Source: Coix lacryma-jobi var. lacryma-jobi
Taxonomy: Eukaryota; Streptophyta; Magnoliopsida; Poales; Poaceae
Assembly: GCA_009763385.1 (NCBI GenBank)
Contig: CM019825.1
Coordinates: forward strand, 115,749,131 to 115,813,130
Direction: 5' to 3'
Length of the DNA stretch: 64,000 nucleotides
A program made the translations under genes and the position numbers. Below are positions 32,330-43,430 of this stretch, piece by piece (positions within the stretch are counted from its first letter, which is position 1; every line of letters starts with the position of its first letter). The notes under the pieces are model-generated. The model was not told where the DNA came from and searched no databases. It was given only the letters and a program-made list of their open reading frames with translations.

Positions 32330-32571
32330 GAGTAAGTATTATAATACAGCCGACTTGCTGGCTGTGAGAGTTCTTGCACCCTTCTCTTAGCCCACTTATA
32401 AAGTGGTTGAGCCTTTACCATTAATATAGGACTCACTTGTTTCTCTCACATATTTCTTGGTTCTTATGCTCAAGCCCGCTGTAAGCTTATAGCTCGCTTC
32501 TCGTCTCTCTCCTCCCTTCTCTCCTCCACATCAGTATTTAGCCGGCTTGTAGCCTTCCGTAATACTTGCTC
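32330..32571. mobile_element. Tourist-like MITE
   Basis: GAGTAAGTATTA at the left pairs with TAATACTTGCTC at the right with one mismatch, 242 bp, flanked by TTA on both sides (32327-32329 and 32572-32574). A 3-bp TTA duplication and short inverted ends fit PIF/Harbinger-type Tourist elements. Confidence 0.72.
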
Positions 32572-32574
32572 TTA

Positions 32575-32682
32575 GGGTTAAGCCGAAGGAGCTGCATGCG
32601 TAGCCTTGGCAATTAAGAGCATGCGTAGGGGTTAAGCCCAAGGTGCTGCATGCACAGCCTTGGCTATTAAGAGCATTAGGAT
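32575..32682 (+). repeat. 54-bp direct tandem duplication
   Basis: Two units beginning GGGTTAAGCC and containing CTGCATGC and GCCTTGGC, about 85-90 per cent alike, lie next to the Tourist-like element. Confidence 0.8.
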
Positions 32683-32770
32683 GTCAACTAGCAGTAATGG
32701 TTAGGAGGGAATTAAGGAGATAGAACTGCTATTTATATCCTGTATTCGGTTGAGAAGGAATTAAGCAATA

Positions 32771-33017
32771 CTCCCTCCGTATAGGTTGGACAACGACACA
32801 GTCTCCAAAGTATAAATTTAACTCTCTATTTTTATAAAAAAATATTTATTGGAAAATGATATATGTATACTTTTATGAAAATATTTGTCAATACAAATCT
32901 ATTCATATAACTTTTACATTTTTAAACTCAATAACTTAAAAGTTATTCATTATTTATATTCCCAATGTTTGACCAAAACCTTGTCCAAAACGACTTCCTT
33001 TTCCTATACGGAGGGAG
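32771..33017. mobile_element. Stowaway MITE
   Basis: CTCCCTCCGTATAGG and CCTATACGGAGGGAG form perfect inverted ends, 247 bp, with TA on both sides (32769-32770, 33018-33019). This is the classic signature of Stowaway (Tc1/mariner) MITEs in grasses. Confidence 0.92.
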
Positions 33018-33019
33018 TA

Positions 33020-33517
33020 TCAGTTATCTCCAAGCCTACTCTTCACTCTTAATCGGATTCTTTTGTCAGCGCGTTTTCGTCTGCGGTTTCTTTTGTCGGT
33101 TTCCAATTTGCGTTTCGGCTTTTGCGTTGGATTTCTGACTTTCGTGCTCTATAGAAATTGGAATTTCCGCTTTGCCAAAAGGCCTGAATCCCCCTCGTAA
33201 GGTTACCGAAAGTTCATCCAGTCACTAGTTGACTCGCGTGAACTAAGAGTGTGAGAGTTTTGTGGTATCCCGCTGTGTTCCTAGGGAACATCCACCCAAT
33301 CATTTGGGTCATGGACATCACACTATGCGGTTCTTGCTTTTAGGGTTTGAATTTAGGACAGAGGCTAGGGAACATCCACCCAGTCATTTGGGTCATGGAC
33401 ATCACACTGAGCGGTTCTTGCTTTTAGGGTTTGAATTTAGGACAGACACTATCTATTTATCCAAAGAAATTTAAGGCTCCCATTCACCCCCCTCTGGTCG
33501 CCATTTTCGGTCCTTCA
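33020..33517 (+). repeat. Sirevirus LTR 3' end fragment
   Basis: The segment matches the last part of the Sirevirus LTRs: a region like 7370-7470, a block like CTAGGGAACATCCACCC, the CCCATTCACCCCCC / CTCTGGTCGC block, and the end CGGTCCTTCA at 33517. No primer site follows, so it is an LTR remnant, 5'-truncated near the Stowaway element. Confidence 0.78.
33281..33448 (+). repeat. 84-bp tandem duplication inside the LTR remnant
   Basis: The unit starting CTAGGGAACATCCACCC and ending in GAATTTAGGACAGA.. occurs at 33281-33364 and 33365-33448 with few changes. It is single in the other LTRs of the window. Confidence 0.88.
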
Positions 33518-35496
33518 GTCTTGTTAGCCATCGTCTTCACTACTTGTGTTGATCTTCCTTGAGGTTGAGTTGCTCTTGGATTGAACGTTGATTGATCACA
33601 ACTGAACCTGTGATACACCTGCATAAGATATAAACAATGACAGAATAAGGGTAAACCTGTAGAGACAGAGGTTCTGATTTTTATCTAAAAGTATATATTT
33701 GATGTATTCTTTCTGATAGCCATATAAGAATTCCTGAAGCTCCTTGACAACGGAGCCAGAAATGTCTGTTGACATCTCTTAGTGTTGCTTAAGTTAGGTT
33801 GTCATCCCCAACACGGCGCCAGAAATATGGTTGTATTTATGATCATGCACTTATAAAATACTAAATAAAGGTTATCCGCAAGCGCACAGATAAAATACTC
33901 CTGTTGTAGCATTTCACCCAGGAAAATTTTAGGTATCGTTATTTATATTTTTACCATCGTGTGCTTGATAGGATTAAAGTGAAAACGATATGACTATAAA
34001 GAATTGCAAATACATACTCTAGATATAAATCTAATCACCACTTCTACTTTTATAGGGGATAAGGCTAAAATGATAAATAAGGGTAAATAAGGTAATATCG
34101 GGTATTCCATAATTAGAGAGAGAGACTCGTATGATCAAGTAGGATACAAGATAAAGCGGCATGTTAAGAGATTAGATCCCTAAGTTATATTACATCTATC
34201 AAGTCTAAGTAAACCCTAATATACATTATCATATACAACATAATTAATCTTCCATCTACTCATAAGGAACATTATGAAGGAAATTCAGAACAGAGCAATC
34301 CTTTCCTTGTAACTAGGTTCTACTCGGCCTATATACGGGGAGGGGACTACAAAGGATCCAACGAAGCTATAAGAGTCACCTTTATGAGCTACCACTTGTT
34401 GACCCAGCATATAGCGTACATTTGTAGGTAAACCTAATCTAGGTACATGCCTACATTACGTCGACCACCTAATCCAATCCGGAATTGAACTAAGCGCTTT
34501 ACGAACTTATGAATAAACTTATTATCAATCATGACTATATCAAACATAGAACTAGAATAAGCTAATAACGAAATAAATAGAAACATAATGATATATTGAA
34601 GAATAAAGTCGATAATGAGATACAAAGGTAGAATTACCAAATCTCCTAATGGTCATCCGGAATCCTGAGCTGTGTTCAACTCTACTTGTATCTAGCTAAA
34701 CCCTAACCCTAGACTTGAAGTAGAGCTCTAATTCTCTCTAATCTCTGGAAACCCTAATTTCTAATCCTGCTTTGCCTTCTGAAGGAGAGATCTGCCTCCT
34801 GGGGGGCCTGGGTTTGGTTTTAAAGCCCAAAGGGATGAACCGCAATCCTTGGATCAAACCGACTTCAAACAATGGTCGAGATGCGAAGTAGAGTTTGGTT
34901 GGAACACGCCACACAAAGGAGAGGCCACTTCCATGTGGGCCCAGGCTGGCCGACCTGCAGGTAGGGCCGGCCGGCCCCACCTGGCAGTGGCCAGGCGCCT
35001 GCTTTCTTTTGGAGTCTTCTGGTGATCTCCACGTCCTTCTAGAGTCCTTGTGTTGATCTGTTTGCGCAAGTAATCATGTGGAGATATGATTCTCCTCTTT
35101 TCAGCTCCTATAGGACTCCCTGGAAAAATCACAATTTACCAAAACTGTGGAATTTGTTAGTTTAAACCCTCGGTCAAGTTGTTTGGTGATGGTTCCAGGT
35201 TGTTCTAGAATCTTCCAAGTCGTATGCATATAGGACTCTCTCATCGGGACTCCAAATGTAGAAAACTCTATATTTGTTTTGTTCGTCTCGATGAGCTCTT
35301 TTGCAATGGTGTGTTCTGTTTCATTACTTGAGATACTTTTATACATGGAATATTGATAATTCTGTAAAACAAGTGAGAACAACACAACTCGTGGAACTTG
35401 TTAGGATAAAACCCTACAACTATGCATTCATAACTCTTTTGATGTCATTTTATGCACTAGTTAATGGTATAATGTTGATATTAAGGACCGTCAACA
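33518..35496 (-). mobile_element. Athila-like element fragment: LTR plus short internal piece
   Basis: On the minus strand an LTR runs from TGTTGACGGTCCTTAA (right, ending at 35496) to TGTCAACA (left, 33767), 1730 bp. The start is nearly identical to the LTRs at 48709 and 54402, although the rest is diverged. The final 55 bp of the LTR contain a tRNA-Asp primer-site look-alike (complement of 33806-33821). A second, weaker one lies just outside (about 33748-33758). 33518-33766 would be internal leader and is cut off by the Sirevirus LTR remnant. Confidence 0.75.
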
Positions 35497-35547
35497 GCCT
35501 CATAATCAATCTACTATTTTTCCCCTGCAATTCCCACTAGTACAGAG

Positions 35548-35740
35548 ACATATTATACAAGCGGTTGAAAACCCATTTTCACAGGCGTTTTCCAGCACCG
35601 CCTGCGCTGGGGGCTAGTGAAAATGGAACAACAACACAGGCGGTTAATTGTGAACCGCCATTTACACTGGCGGTTGCTTAAGAGAACCGCCTGTGGAAAT
35701 CGATTTCCACAGGCGGTTCACAATTAACAGCATGTGCTGT
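35548..35740. repeat. CACTA left subterminal repeats
   Basis: At least seven copies of AGGCGGTT-like or AACCGCC-like words in both orientations, many joined to TTTACAC or TTTCCAC. Confidence 0.85.
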
Positions 35741-36036
35741 TGTAGACCAGTTTTATATATATATATATTGTTAATTATAACTATTATATTATTAAATTAA
35801 ATATATACATTAATATAGGAACATGCAATTATATTGTTAAATTAAATATATACATATACATTAATATAGCAACATGCAATTTAAATATTTCATACATACA
35901 TTTATATACATCAAAGTTTCATGCTCACAAACATAGAGTTGCAAGCATATCACACATTATTACATACATCCAAGTTTGCACAGGTGGTCTAATAACCATT
36001 CTGAGTTAGTTTTAGCCTAGAAATCTCTGTTAGCAC

Positions 36037-38354
36037 TCAGTACTCTGGCTTCGATAATTCACTCTCATGATCATGATACCTCCCTTCCGTTGAAATGACG
36101 TGCTTCAGTAGAAAAAGGCTCAGGTCCTCAACTATGTTGTATAAAGTACGTTCGGTGATGCGCTTTGCATTGTCTTCCTTATATTCCTGCAAAGAAAGTT
36201 TGTCAATACCATATATTTATAATTTGCACTATTATTAATATCAGAACTACATACATGACTATTACTTGTATTACCTTGGAAGAGTTGCTGACGTATCGAC
36301 CCGTCTCTCTCATGTGCTCGCACACGTAGTATCCACAGAGAACAGATCCAGGTGGTTGCTTGTGGCACTATATAATGGGAAAGTGGATATTTATACATGC
36401 AACCATGGTCCTCTGTACATATATGCTTTGTATTCAAAAGAGTAAATTTTCACCAACTTACCGACCAGTCATAAAAAAACTTGCAATGGCTGCCCTTCAA
36501 TGTTGGACTCGCACTTTCCACCTTTTATCAAATAAAACCTATATGCCCTATGATCTCGAATAGAATTACTATATTAATTATACACAAACTCCCATAATAC
36601 AAAAGTAAGAATGCATATCTCGACTTATAGCACAAACATTTCAATGAATTTTGCATAGCTTGATGGCGGGTAATTTGCGGAGTCTAGTACCAGCACCCTT
36701 CCGTCCCTAGGATAAATGAAAAGGCAGATCCAGTGGTCCCTGCACGAATCAAATTCATGATGCATTTGTGTATTCGAATCAAATTCATGATGCAAATATG
36801 GAAACTCACACTTACCCAAAGTGGTACGGGGCCACTACCGATTCCCTATGTTGATACTTGAGCAATGACATTCCAATATAGAAGGCGTACTGGGATTCGT
36901 ACGCCAACTTCAACTTTGCGATTTTCTTGTCCCGTTCCTCACCTCCTAAGCCCAATAACTCTATGTTATCATCTCCGATTCTGAAAGTGTGTCGTTCTTC
37001 GCATATATCAAATGGGTTCAGATAGCCAATCCTTTTATTGGCACAATAATTGAAATCTTGCCCATAATACAACTCATGCTGATCATATAGCCCATTCTGC
37101 AAGGCACATGTGCAAGTCAGATATTGAACATTGATGCAACTATAATGCATTTTAAACTATGTAACACTTACAGTGCAAATATCGTTACGATCTGTACGTC
37201 CAGTCTCTCGAGGTTCATTATCAACCAAATGTCTTCAAAGTTAATGATGCACATATTATTTTCACTTAGAAATGCCTTTTGGGGATACACACGTTGAAGG
37301 TGTCGATGCCAACAGAAGCGGCTCTCATATACCAGTCATGCAACCTTTTTATATTGCTTGGAATCTTTAAGAGTGTCTGCCGCTTGAGTAGAGGCCTTCC
37401 CAACACAAATTTTTTAGGGATAGACTTGTAATCTTCTGCAGTTGGGACCTTGATTGTGCAAGGAATTACCTTAGGCATCGGCTTCGCTGACTTCTGAAGC
37501 TCAGACAAATCAACGACTTCTGAAGTGCGTTTCTGTCCAATTCCTTTTAAAAATTTGGCTGTCCCAGCTGTTTTCTTCTTTGGCTCGTAGGCGGAAACCA
37601 ACTTGGGTACCAGAAATTTCTTTTTTGGCGGCGGTTGTGGCTCCTTGCTTTGTGGCAGAGGATCTTCGGGTTGTGGGGAAGGTGGGGAATTCAATGGTGG
37701 TGTCTGTGGCAAAGGCGATGACTGTGGCGGAGATGGTGCTGACTGTGGCGGAGGAGACCGCAACGTCATGAATTCTTTGGTGCAACCCTTAGACTCATCA
37801 TACAAAAGCTCTTCTGCTGCCTTCATCAAGGTCTCCATACCTTTCCTGAAGAACATTGATGGATCTTCCACATGACGACGCAACATTGCCTCTAGAAATT
37901 CTGCATCTTCAGCAGCCATATTATTTGGCAGCACATTAGTTCTGACATCTTCATTTCCTCCTGCAAAACCATGATCTCCAACATTTGGCACAACAAGTTC
38001 GGCGTCAAGTTGTTGTGTCTCCTGTACAAACTGAAACCCACCATCAACCATATCTTCACCATCGACGTCGATGTTCGCAGGGTTTCCAGTTGTATAAGGC
38101 ACAGAGCTACCCTCTCTATGCTTTGTCCAAATCAAGTAATCATTCATAAATCCTCGGCGGACCAGATGAGAAAGGACTTGCTGAGTGTTATCAAATACAA
38201 GAACATTTCTACAGTCCATGCATGGACAATGTATGTGCGTCTTCTTTGTTCTCCAAGCATGGTTCTTAGCGGCATCAATAAACCTATGGACCTCGGGTAT
38301 GTATAATGGATCTAGTCTTGATAACTTATACATCCAGAATGACCTCTCCATCAT
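36037..38354 (-). CDS. CACTA element protein: transposase-associated domain plus Ulp1-like protease
   Basis: The minus strand starts ATGATG at 38354. Residues about 1-80 form the transposase-associated domain (R-x-D-P-x-Y, then CPCMDCRN, HLVRRGF and YLIWTKH). A proline-rich linker follows. Conserved splice sites join later exons at about 37096-36816, 36739-36640, 36521-36462, 36367-36275 and 36186-36037 (stop TGA 36037-36039). These give the Ulp1-type cysteine protease signature: His in DHWICLF, Asp in VLDSANYP, Gln in KQPPGS and Cys in LCGYYVCE, all present. Ulp1 domains in CACTA proteins resemble SUMO proteases, but their role in transposition is unclear. The first exon frame ends in TAA near 37267, and similar coding continues one frame over to the donor at 37171, so a 1-nt frameshift may have broken the gene. 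Exon limits are my inference. Confidence 0.72.
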
Positions 38355-38430
38355 TACCTATAAAAAAATACAATTAATTGATTGAAATCAATGTAAAAAA
38401 GTAACAATATCTAGAGATTATATTTGCTAT

Positions 38431-38668
38431 GTCAAACCCTAGATCTAAAAAGTAAATCATCAAATTGAGCAAGAATGAGCAAATTGAGGCAAGAGGGACA
38501 CAAACTAACCTTTCTTGTTAATCTCCTTCCAAAAAATGAAGATCAAAACCTCTCCCCTTGTATTTTGTAAAATCTGGACCTCCAAAATTGCCTCCAATGA
38601 AAGGTGGCGGCAAGAAATAGTGCTGCTCGGGGAGAAAGAGGAGGTATTTATACCAGAGATAACACAGA
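38431..38668 (-). repeat. Duplicated CACTA promoter/leader block, copy 1
   Basis: About 238 bp upstream of the minus-strand gene, closely matching 39048-39288. It contains AAACCCTAGATCT and, on the minus strand, a TATA box within GGTATAAATACC (near 38645-38656). Confidence 0.85.
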
Positions 38669-39047
38669 CGGTTAGCTAGGAATTATTATTAGCTAGTGTT
38701 TAGAGTTTATGTGGGGTTTAAAGTAAAAAACCTAAGTGTCATAATTTAAAATACGTAAGTATCATTATTAAATAAAAAACACAATATTCATAAAACATAA
38801 ATACATAGTGAAAAAATAATTGAGAAATAAACAACATAATAAAAAACCTAAATATTATTAAAAAACATACATTTCCCTCTCTACATAAATACTCAAGAAC
38901 ACACCATTATACATGGAAACAAGGAAAGATATCATGCATAAACTAAATTTAAAAGTAAACACGAATCAGTACAGATGAGAGATATTATTTAACCATCTTA
39001 AGCAAGCTCACTCATTAACCTAGGTATTCTTCTCTCTCACTCATGGG

Positions 39048-39288
39048 GTGAAACCCTAGATCTAAAAAGTGAATCATCAAATTGATCAAGAATGAGCAAA
39101 TTGAGGTAAGAGGGACACAAACTAACCTTTCTTGTAATCTCCTTCCAAGAAATGAAGATCAAAACCTCTCCCCTTGTATTTTGTAAAATTAATTTGGACC
39201 TCCAAAATCGCCTCCAATGGAAGGTGGGGGCGAGAAACAGTGCTGCTCAGGGAGGAAGAGAGGGTATTTATACCAGAGATAACACAGG
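39048..39288 (-). repeat. Duplicated CACTA promoter/leader block, copy 2
   Basis: Direct repeat of 38431-38668, about 617 bp away, with the same TATA box (near 39264-39276). This copy lies next to the right subterminal repeats and may be the ancestral promoter position. Confidence 0.85.
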
Positions 39289-39545
39289 CGGTTGGCTTAA
39301 CCGCCAGTGGAAATGGTGGTATTTACACAGGCTGTTTGGCTAAGACAACCGTTAGTGGAAATGTATTTCCACTTGCGGTTGGCTTAGCCAACCGCCTGTA
39401 TAAATGGTCCATTTACACAGGCGGTTAGCTTAGGCCAACTGTCAATGTAAATGCATTTCCACTGGCGGTTGTTAACTGTTCACTGTCCCCTTTTATATCA
39501 CAGGCGTGTGATAACTACAACCACTTGTGCTATGAATAGGGGGCG
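39285..39545. repeat. CACTA right subterminal repeats
   Basis: Multiple copies of ACAGGCGGTTGGCTTA, AACCGCC and TTTCCACTGGCGGTT in both orientations, matching the left end words. Confidence 0.85.
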
Positions 39546-39575
39546 CCAGCTACGAGAAGTATTCTACTAGTGTCC

Positions 39576-40303
39576 TCTGCTTTCACATAAAAAATCGAAA
39601 CATTTATTTGTGGAGTATGAAGTGGCACAATATTATTTGGTGCTATAGCAGTTCCTTCAATCATCAGTCAACTGTTTTTAAATGTTATTTATGTCTTTGT
39701 ATTTGAACTTAGAAGAACAATCTGAGCATGTGAACTTTGTTGGATCCTCTATTATAAGAAACTGCCAAAAAGGGGATGTGAACTTCTTTTGGCTCCTTGC
39801 AAAATTGGACATGAATTTTGTCTAACTTCGAGCTTGAACAAGTTCTGTTTTCAATTTTTTTTTTTTTTTGTATACTCCATGTCTTGTTGATTGTGCTTAC
39901 TGGGACGTTGTCCACTCTAGTCACTACTGTAGACTTCAGTTATTTGGGATGTCAATGGAAGACAAGGTCACAGAATTAAGCTATTTGGGATGTGACCAAA
40001 GCAATTAGTGCTTCTTTTCATTTTACCGAAACAGCTAATTCCAAGGAAGAGTATATACAATCGCACATTTTTGTGCTCTAGAAATTACACCTATAAAGTA
40101 TAAACCAATTACATGTACTCAATACAAATACTATTCTACCAAACAAGACTCTAAAGATATTTATAGAGACGGCTGAAAATACTAACCATCCCTACAAATG
40201 TATTTTTAAAAATAACATGTTTTAGGACCTATTTCTAGAGATGAACGTAGATTGTGCCACCTCTAATTAAAAAATGTCTCTATAAATAAATTCTATATCA
40301 GTG
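39576..40303. other. Unassigned AT-rich DNA
   Basis: No gene is seen. A T-run lies at about 39855-39870. The last 190 bp have TAGAGACGGCT and TAGAGACCGTCC words and end CCTAGTG at 40339, which may be the remnant of another CACTA end. Confidence 0.35.
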
Positions 40304-40955
40304 TCGTATAGAGACCGTCCCACTATTTTTTTCCTAGTGGACAACAAGTGCTAAAAGCCAATTACTCTCTCCATATAGGAAATAGATGACGTTTTGGACA
40401 AAGTTTCGGTCAAACATTGAGAATATAAATTATGAATAAATTTTAAATTATTGAGTTTGAAAATATAAAAACCATATGAATGGATTTATCTTGAAAAATA
40501 CTTTCATAAAAATATACATATATCACTTTTTTGTTAAATATTTTTTATATAAAGTGAGTTAAAATTATACTTTGGAGACCATGTCGATGTCCAAAACGTC
40601 ATCTATTTTCTATATAGAGGGAGTACTGTATAGCGAGACAGAGAATGCTAGTAACTGCTCAATAGAGATTATTTAATAAAAAATAAAATGTGAAATGTAC
40701 TAATGTTCTTTAAACTTTTCAGATTGATCATCTAACTGAAATTGATCATTTGAAAAGTTAAAGGATTTAGATAATCAATTTTAAAGATCATGAACCTAGA
40801 TAAATTGCGAAAAAAGTTTTAACACTCACGCTATATTTTACTCAAAAATAAAATAAAAATATAATTGAGCTTTTAATTTAATATAATCTTTTTCCCTACA
40901 TAAAAAAAGGTGCCACGTAGCCGCTGGTGTACAAGATAAAATATATAGCTACGGG
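40304..40955 (+). repeat. Local duplication, copy 1 (with Stowaway insert)
   Basis: Matches 41141-41607 in order: ACCGTCC, T-run, CCTAGTGG, GCGAGACAGAGAATGCTAGTAACTGC, TAAAGGATTTAGATAATCA, and GCCACGTAGCCGCTGGTG. The Stowaway element at 40365-40623 is absent from copy 2. Confidence 0.8.
40365..40623. mobile_element. Stowaway MITE, diverged
   Basis: CTCTCTCCATATAGG at the left and CTATATAGAGGGAG at the right are inverted ends. The homology extends over about 35 bp with GATGACGTTTTGGAC inside. TA flanks both ends. The empty site in copy 2 of the duplication supports the insertion. Confidence 0.9.
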
Positions 40956-41140
40956 AACACCAGTTGTGATTCTCATAGTGTTGATTAAATAATTTTTCCG
41001 TGGCAAACACGAGCATTCACCTATCTCATTTAATTTACGTGAATCAGAAATATTATTTCTGTGATGCTTAATGACTTATATAATATGTGTTTTTGGTTAT
41101 TTGATTTACAGCATTCGCACGAGCATTATACTAGCTCTGG

Positions 41141-41607
41141 TACCGTCCTACTATTTTTTTTCCTAGTGGGCAGTACTTGCCAAGAGCCAATTATTGTGCA
41201 GCGAGACAGAGAATGCTAGTAACTGCTCAATAGAGATTAATTCATATAACATAAAATAAAACGTGAAATAAACTAATGTTCTTTAAACTTTTCAAATTTA
41301 TCATCTAGCTGGATTCTTTAACTTTTCAAGTTGTTTAATTTAAAGTGTAAATTCAGGTCCGTGATTTAACCTACATTGAACTTAGAATTGATCATTTGAA
41401 AAGCTAAAGGATTTAGATAATCACTTTTAAATAGATAAAAATGCAAAAAAAAAAGACTCACGATGTATTTTACTAAAAAATAGATATGTGTGGACAGGTG
41501 TCTATCTTTTAATGTAGTAATTGAGCTTTTTAATTTAATGGAATCTTCTCACTGCATAAAAAGAGTGCCACATAGCCGCTGGTGAAGATAAAAATATGGC
41601 TCTAGAG
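41141..41607 (+). repeat. Local duplication, copy 2 (empty site)
   Basis: Second copy of 40304-40955 lacking the Stowaway element, with AAGAGCCAATTATTGTGCAG at the equivalent site. It forms the promoter-proximal region of the gene at 41895. Confidence 0.8.
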
Positions 41608-41894
41608 TCGGAGCGGACAGGTGTTTGGCAGTAGGGCCGTGCGCGGCGCGTGGTCCGCTCGGCGGCCGTCACTTGTCCGGCAGCCAAGCGCCACCTCGCC
41701 ATCTTCTCGTATCTTCGGCCACCGCGACAAAAGCTAGGCAAAGCTGTGTGCGCCTGTGCCGGACGCAACCAGTGGTCTAGCTAAAAGCGCCGCTACACAC
41801 AAAAGAGTCGATCTGCCTGTGTTGCCTATAGCTTGCCTCCCGGCTTCCTCCCTGCCGGCCGGCTGCAGCTGCTGTTCGACTGGCCGCGCGCAGC

Positions 41895-42232
41895 ATGTCG
41901 ACCAACGCCGCCTCCCAGCAGGTACGTACGCTGCTGTACGCAGCTCTTGTAATTTGTAGTAATGGACATCAAGCTTATCGTTTGATTGGGAATGACCTGT
42001 TTTCGATCTTTGATTGGTCAGTACGTATATGCATATATGGAAGAAGGACGCCGCGGATAATCAGAAGCCGCCGGCGCAGGAGGAGACGGTGACGAAGACG
42101 GTGCAGACGGTGGAGGTGCGGTCGTCGGCGGGGCAGCCCGACGAGGAGGCCGTGCTCAAGCTCGTGAAGGTGGTGCACGAGATCCCTGCCAAGGAGGCCA
42201 AGGACGACAACTCCGGCGTCAAGCAGGACTAG
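41895..42232 (+). CDS. Small two-exon gene, 71-residue acidic protein of unknown function
   Basis: Exon 1 is 41895-41921 (MSTNAASQQ), followed by a good donor GTACGT. Exon 2 most likely starts at 42044 or 42047 and ends at TAG 42230-42232. The product has nine plus 62 residues and is rich in Lys, Glu, Asp and Val, with TKTVQTVEVRSS and a VLKLVKVVHEIPAKEAKDD tail. It has no signal peptide, membrane segment or motif known to me. High GC in the exon, a GC-rich 5' leader and a consensus donor argue for a real grass gene rather than a chance frame. The acceptor is weak, with little pyrimidine tract, so the exon 2 start is uncertain. The better-looking CAG at 42019-42021 would put the exon out of frame. 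The 3' region holds AATAATAAA near 42587. The function is unknown. Confidence 0.6.
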
Positions 42233-42474
42233 CTAATTATCTTAGCTAGCTGCTCGATCAAGCGCGCTTCGTCGTCTACGATCCAAGCTAGGTTTACTCC
42301 TAGTCCTAGTCGTGTGCGTAATGAGATGGATATATATGATGCTGCGTGCTGCTGCTAAGCTGATCGAGTGGATGTTGCTGCAATGCTGCGGTAGCTATAT
42401 GTGCAGCATTTCCACCCGGCACAGACATCCATCCTACAGTAACTGCTGAAGATCGAGTGCCGTCATCACATATA

Positions 42475-42571
42475 CTCCCTCCGTCCGACTGGAAGTGTCG
42501 TTAGAAAACCATGTCCTCCTCACAAACACGCTTCCCGAACGACACTCTCAATGAGAATGGGACGGAGGGAG
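42475..42571. mobile_element. Short Stowaway MITE
   Basis: 97 bp between CTCCCTCCGTCC and GGACGGAGGGAG-type inverted ends with TA on both sides. It lies in the likely 3' transcribed region of the gene at 41895. Confidence 0.9.
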
Positions 42572-42742
42572 TATATGGAAATGAAGAATAATAAACAAAT
42601 GTTGCGTTAAGTTTCTCTCATATTCATATTTCATATTCATATTTTAGTCTCTTTTAGTTGGGGGTGTACCACGACGTCTGATTCTTGTGTTCCACTGACA
42701 CCGACCCGACATATTGATCAAGTAGGCGTCGTTGACGCCGAA

Positions 42743-42847
42743 AAGCCGATTGAGTTGGTTTAGATTCAACCTGGTCGGCCGGATAAGCCGATTGAGTTGG
42801 TTTAGATTCAACCTGGTCGGCCGTACAAGCCGATTGAGTTGATTCTT
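42743..42847 (+). repeat. 42-bp tandem repeat, about 2.5 copies
   Basis: Units starting AAGCCGATTGAGTTGG and containing ATTCAACCTGGTCGGCCG begin at 42743, 42785 and 42827, the last partial. Confidence 0.88.
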
Positions 42848-43430
42848 TATAATCTGTTGGTAAAATTTGATGCATCAGCTTTTACTTTATGTGAAAATTG
42901 CGTCTACTAACGCCATAGCTAGATGCTTATCGCACTAACATGTTGGCCTTAAAAAATATCATGCCTTGTAATTAATGATGGCAAGGCACTCATCTAGATA
43001 TGCATCATGTGATCTTTTAAAACACCAAAACATATGAGTGACTTGTTGTACCACTAGTAATGAATCACCACATGCTTCCACATGTCATACTTCATGGAGC
43101 ATAATATGGCCAAGCCGAATAAGAAAAGTTCACATTCGGCTTGAATCTTGGTGCAAATGTAGTCTTAATCAGCTCGATGTCTCACATAGCACCACTGTGA
43201 GAAATAACGATCATGTCAACATCTTGGCCCTTTTTGCAAGCCGATTAACCATATTGTTACACCCATGAAGTAGAAACACATATATCATGCCCCCCAAGCC
43301 TTAAAGCCATCAAAGTGAATTCTATGAGGCTTTTCTAATAGCACGATGGTTGCAAGCATTCATCGACTATATTATTACACTAAGGGTGATAGCAAAGCAT
43401 CGACCATATGAATTCATCCAGGTGAGTATG
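42848..43430. other. Unassigned AT-rich intergenic DNA
   Basis: No gene is visible. AAGCCGAT and CATTCGGCTT words recur, which may be outliers of the 42-bp repeat. Confidence 0.35.

Larger units (their letters stand above)
35535..39572 (-). mobile_element. CACTA (En/Spm-type) transposon
   Basis: Left end CACTAGTACAG, right end TACTAGTG, with 3-bp target duplication TCC (35532-35534 and 39573-39575), 4038 bp. Both ends are lined with copies, in both orientations, of words around ACAGGCGGTT and CACTGGCGGTT, the subterminal repeats to which CACTA proteins bind. The one gene reads on the minus strand. No DDE transposase of the TNP2 type is visible, so the copy is probably non-autonomous. Confidence 0.9.

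Noticed and set aside
39922..40339. A complete second CACTA element (CACTACTGTAG to CCTAGTG)
   Set aside because: The ends share only the CACTA core, flanking 3-mers AGT and GAC differ, and subterminal repeats are seen near one end only.
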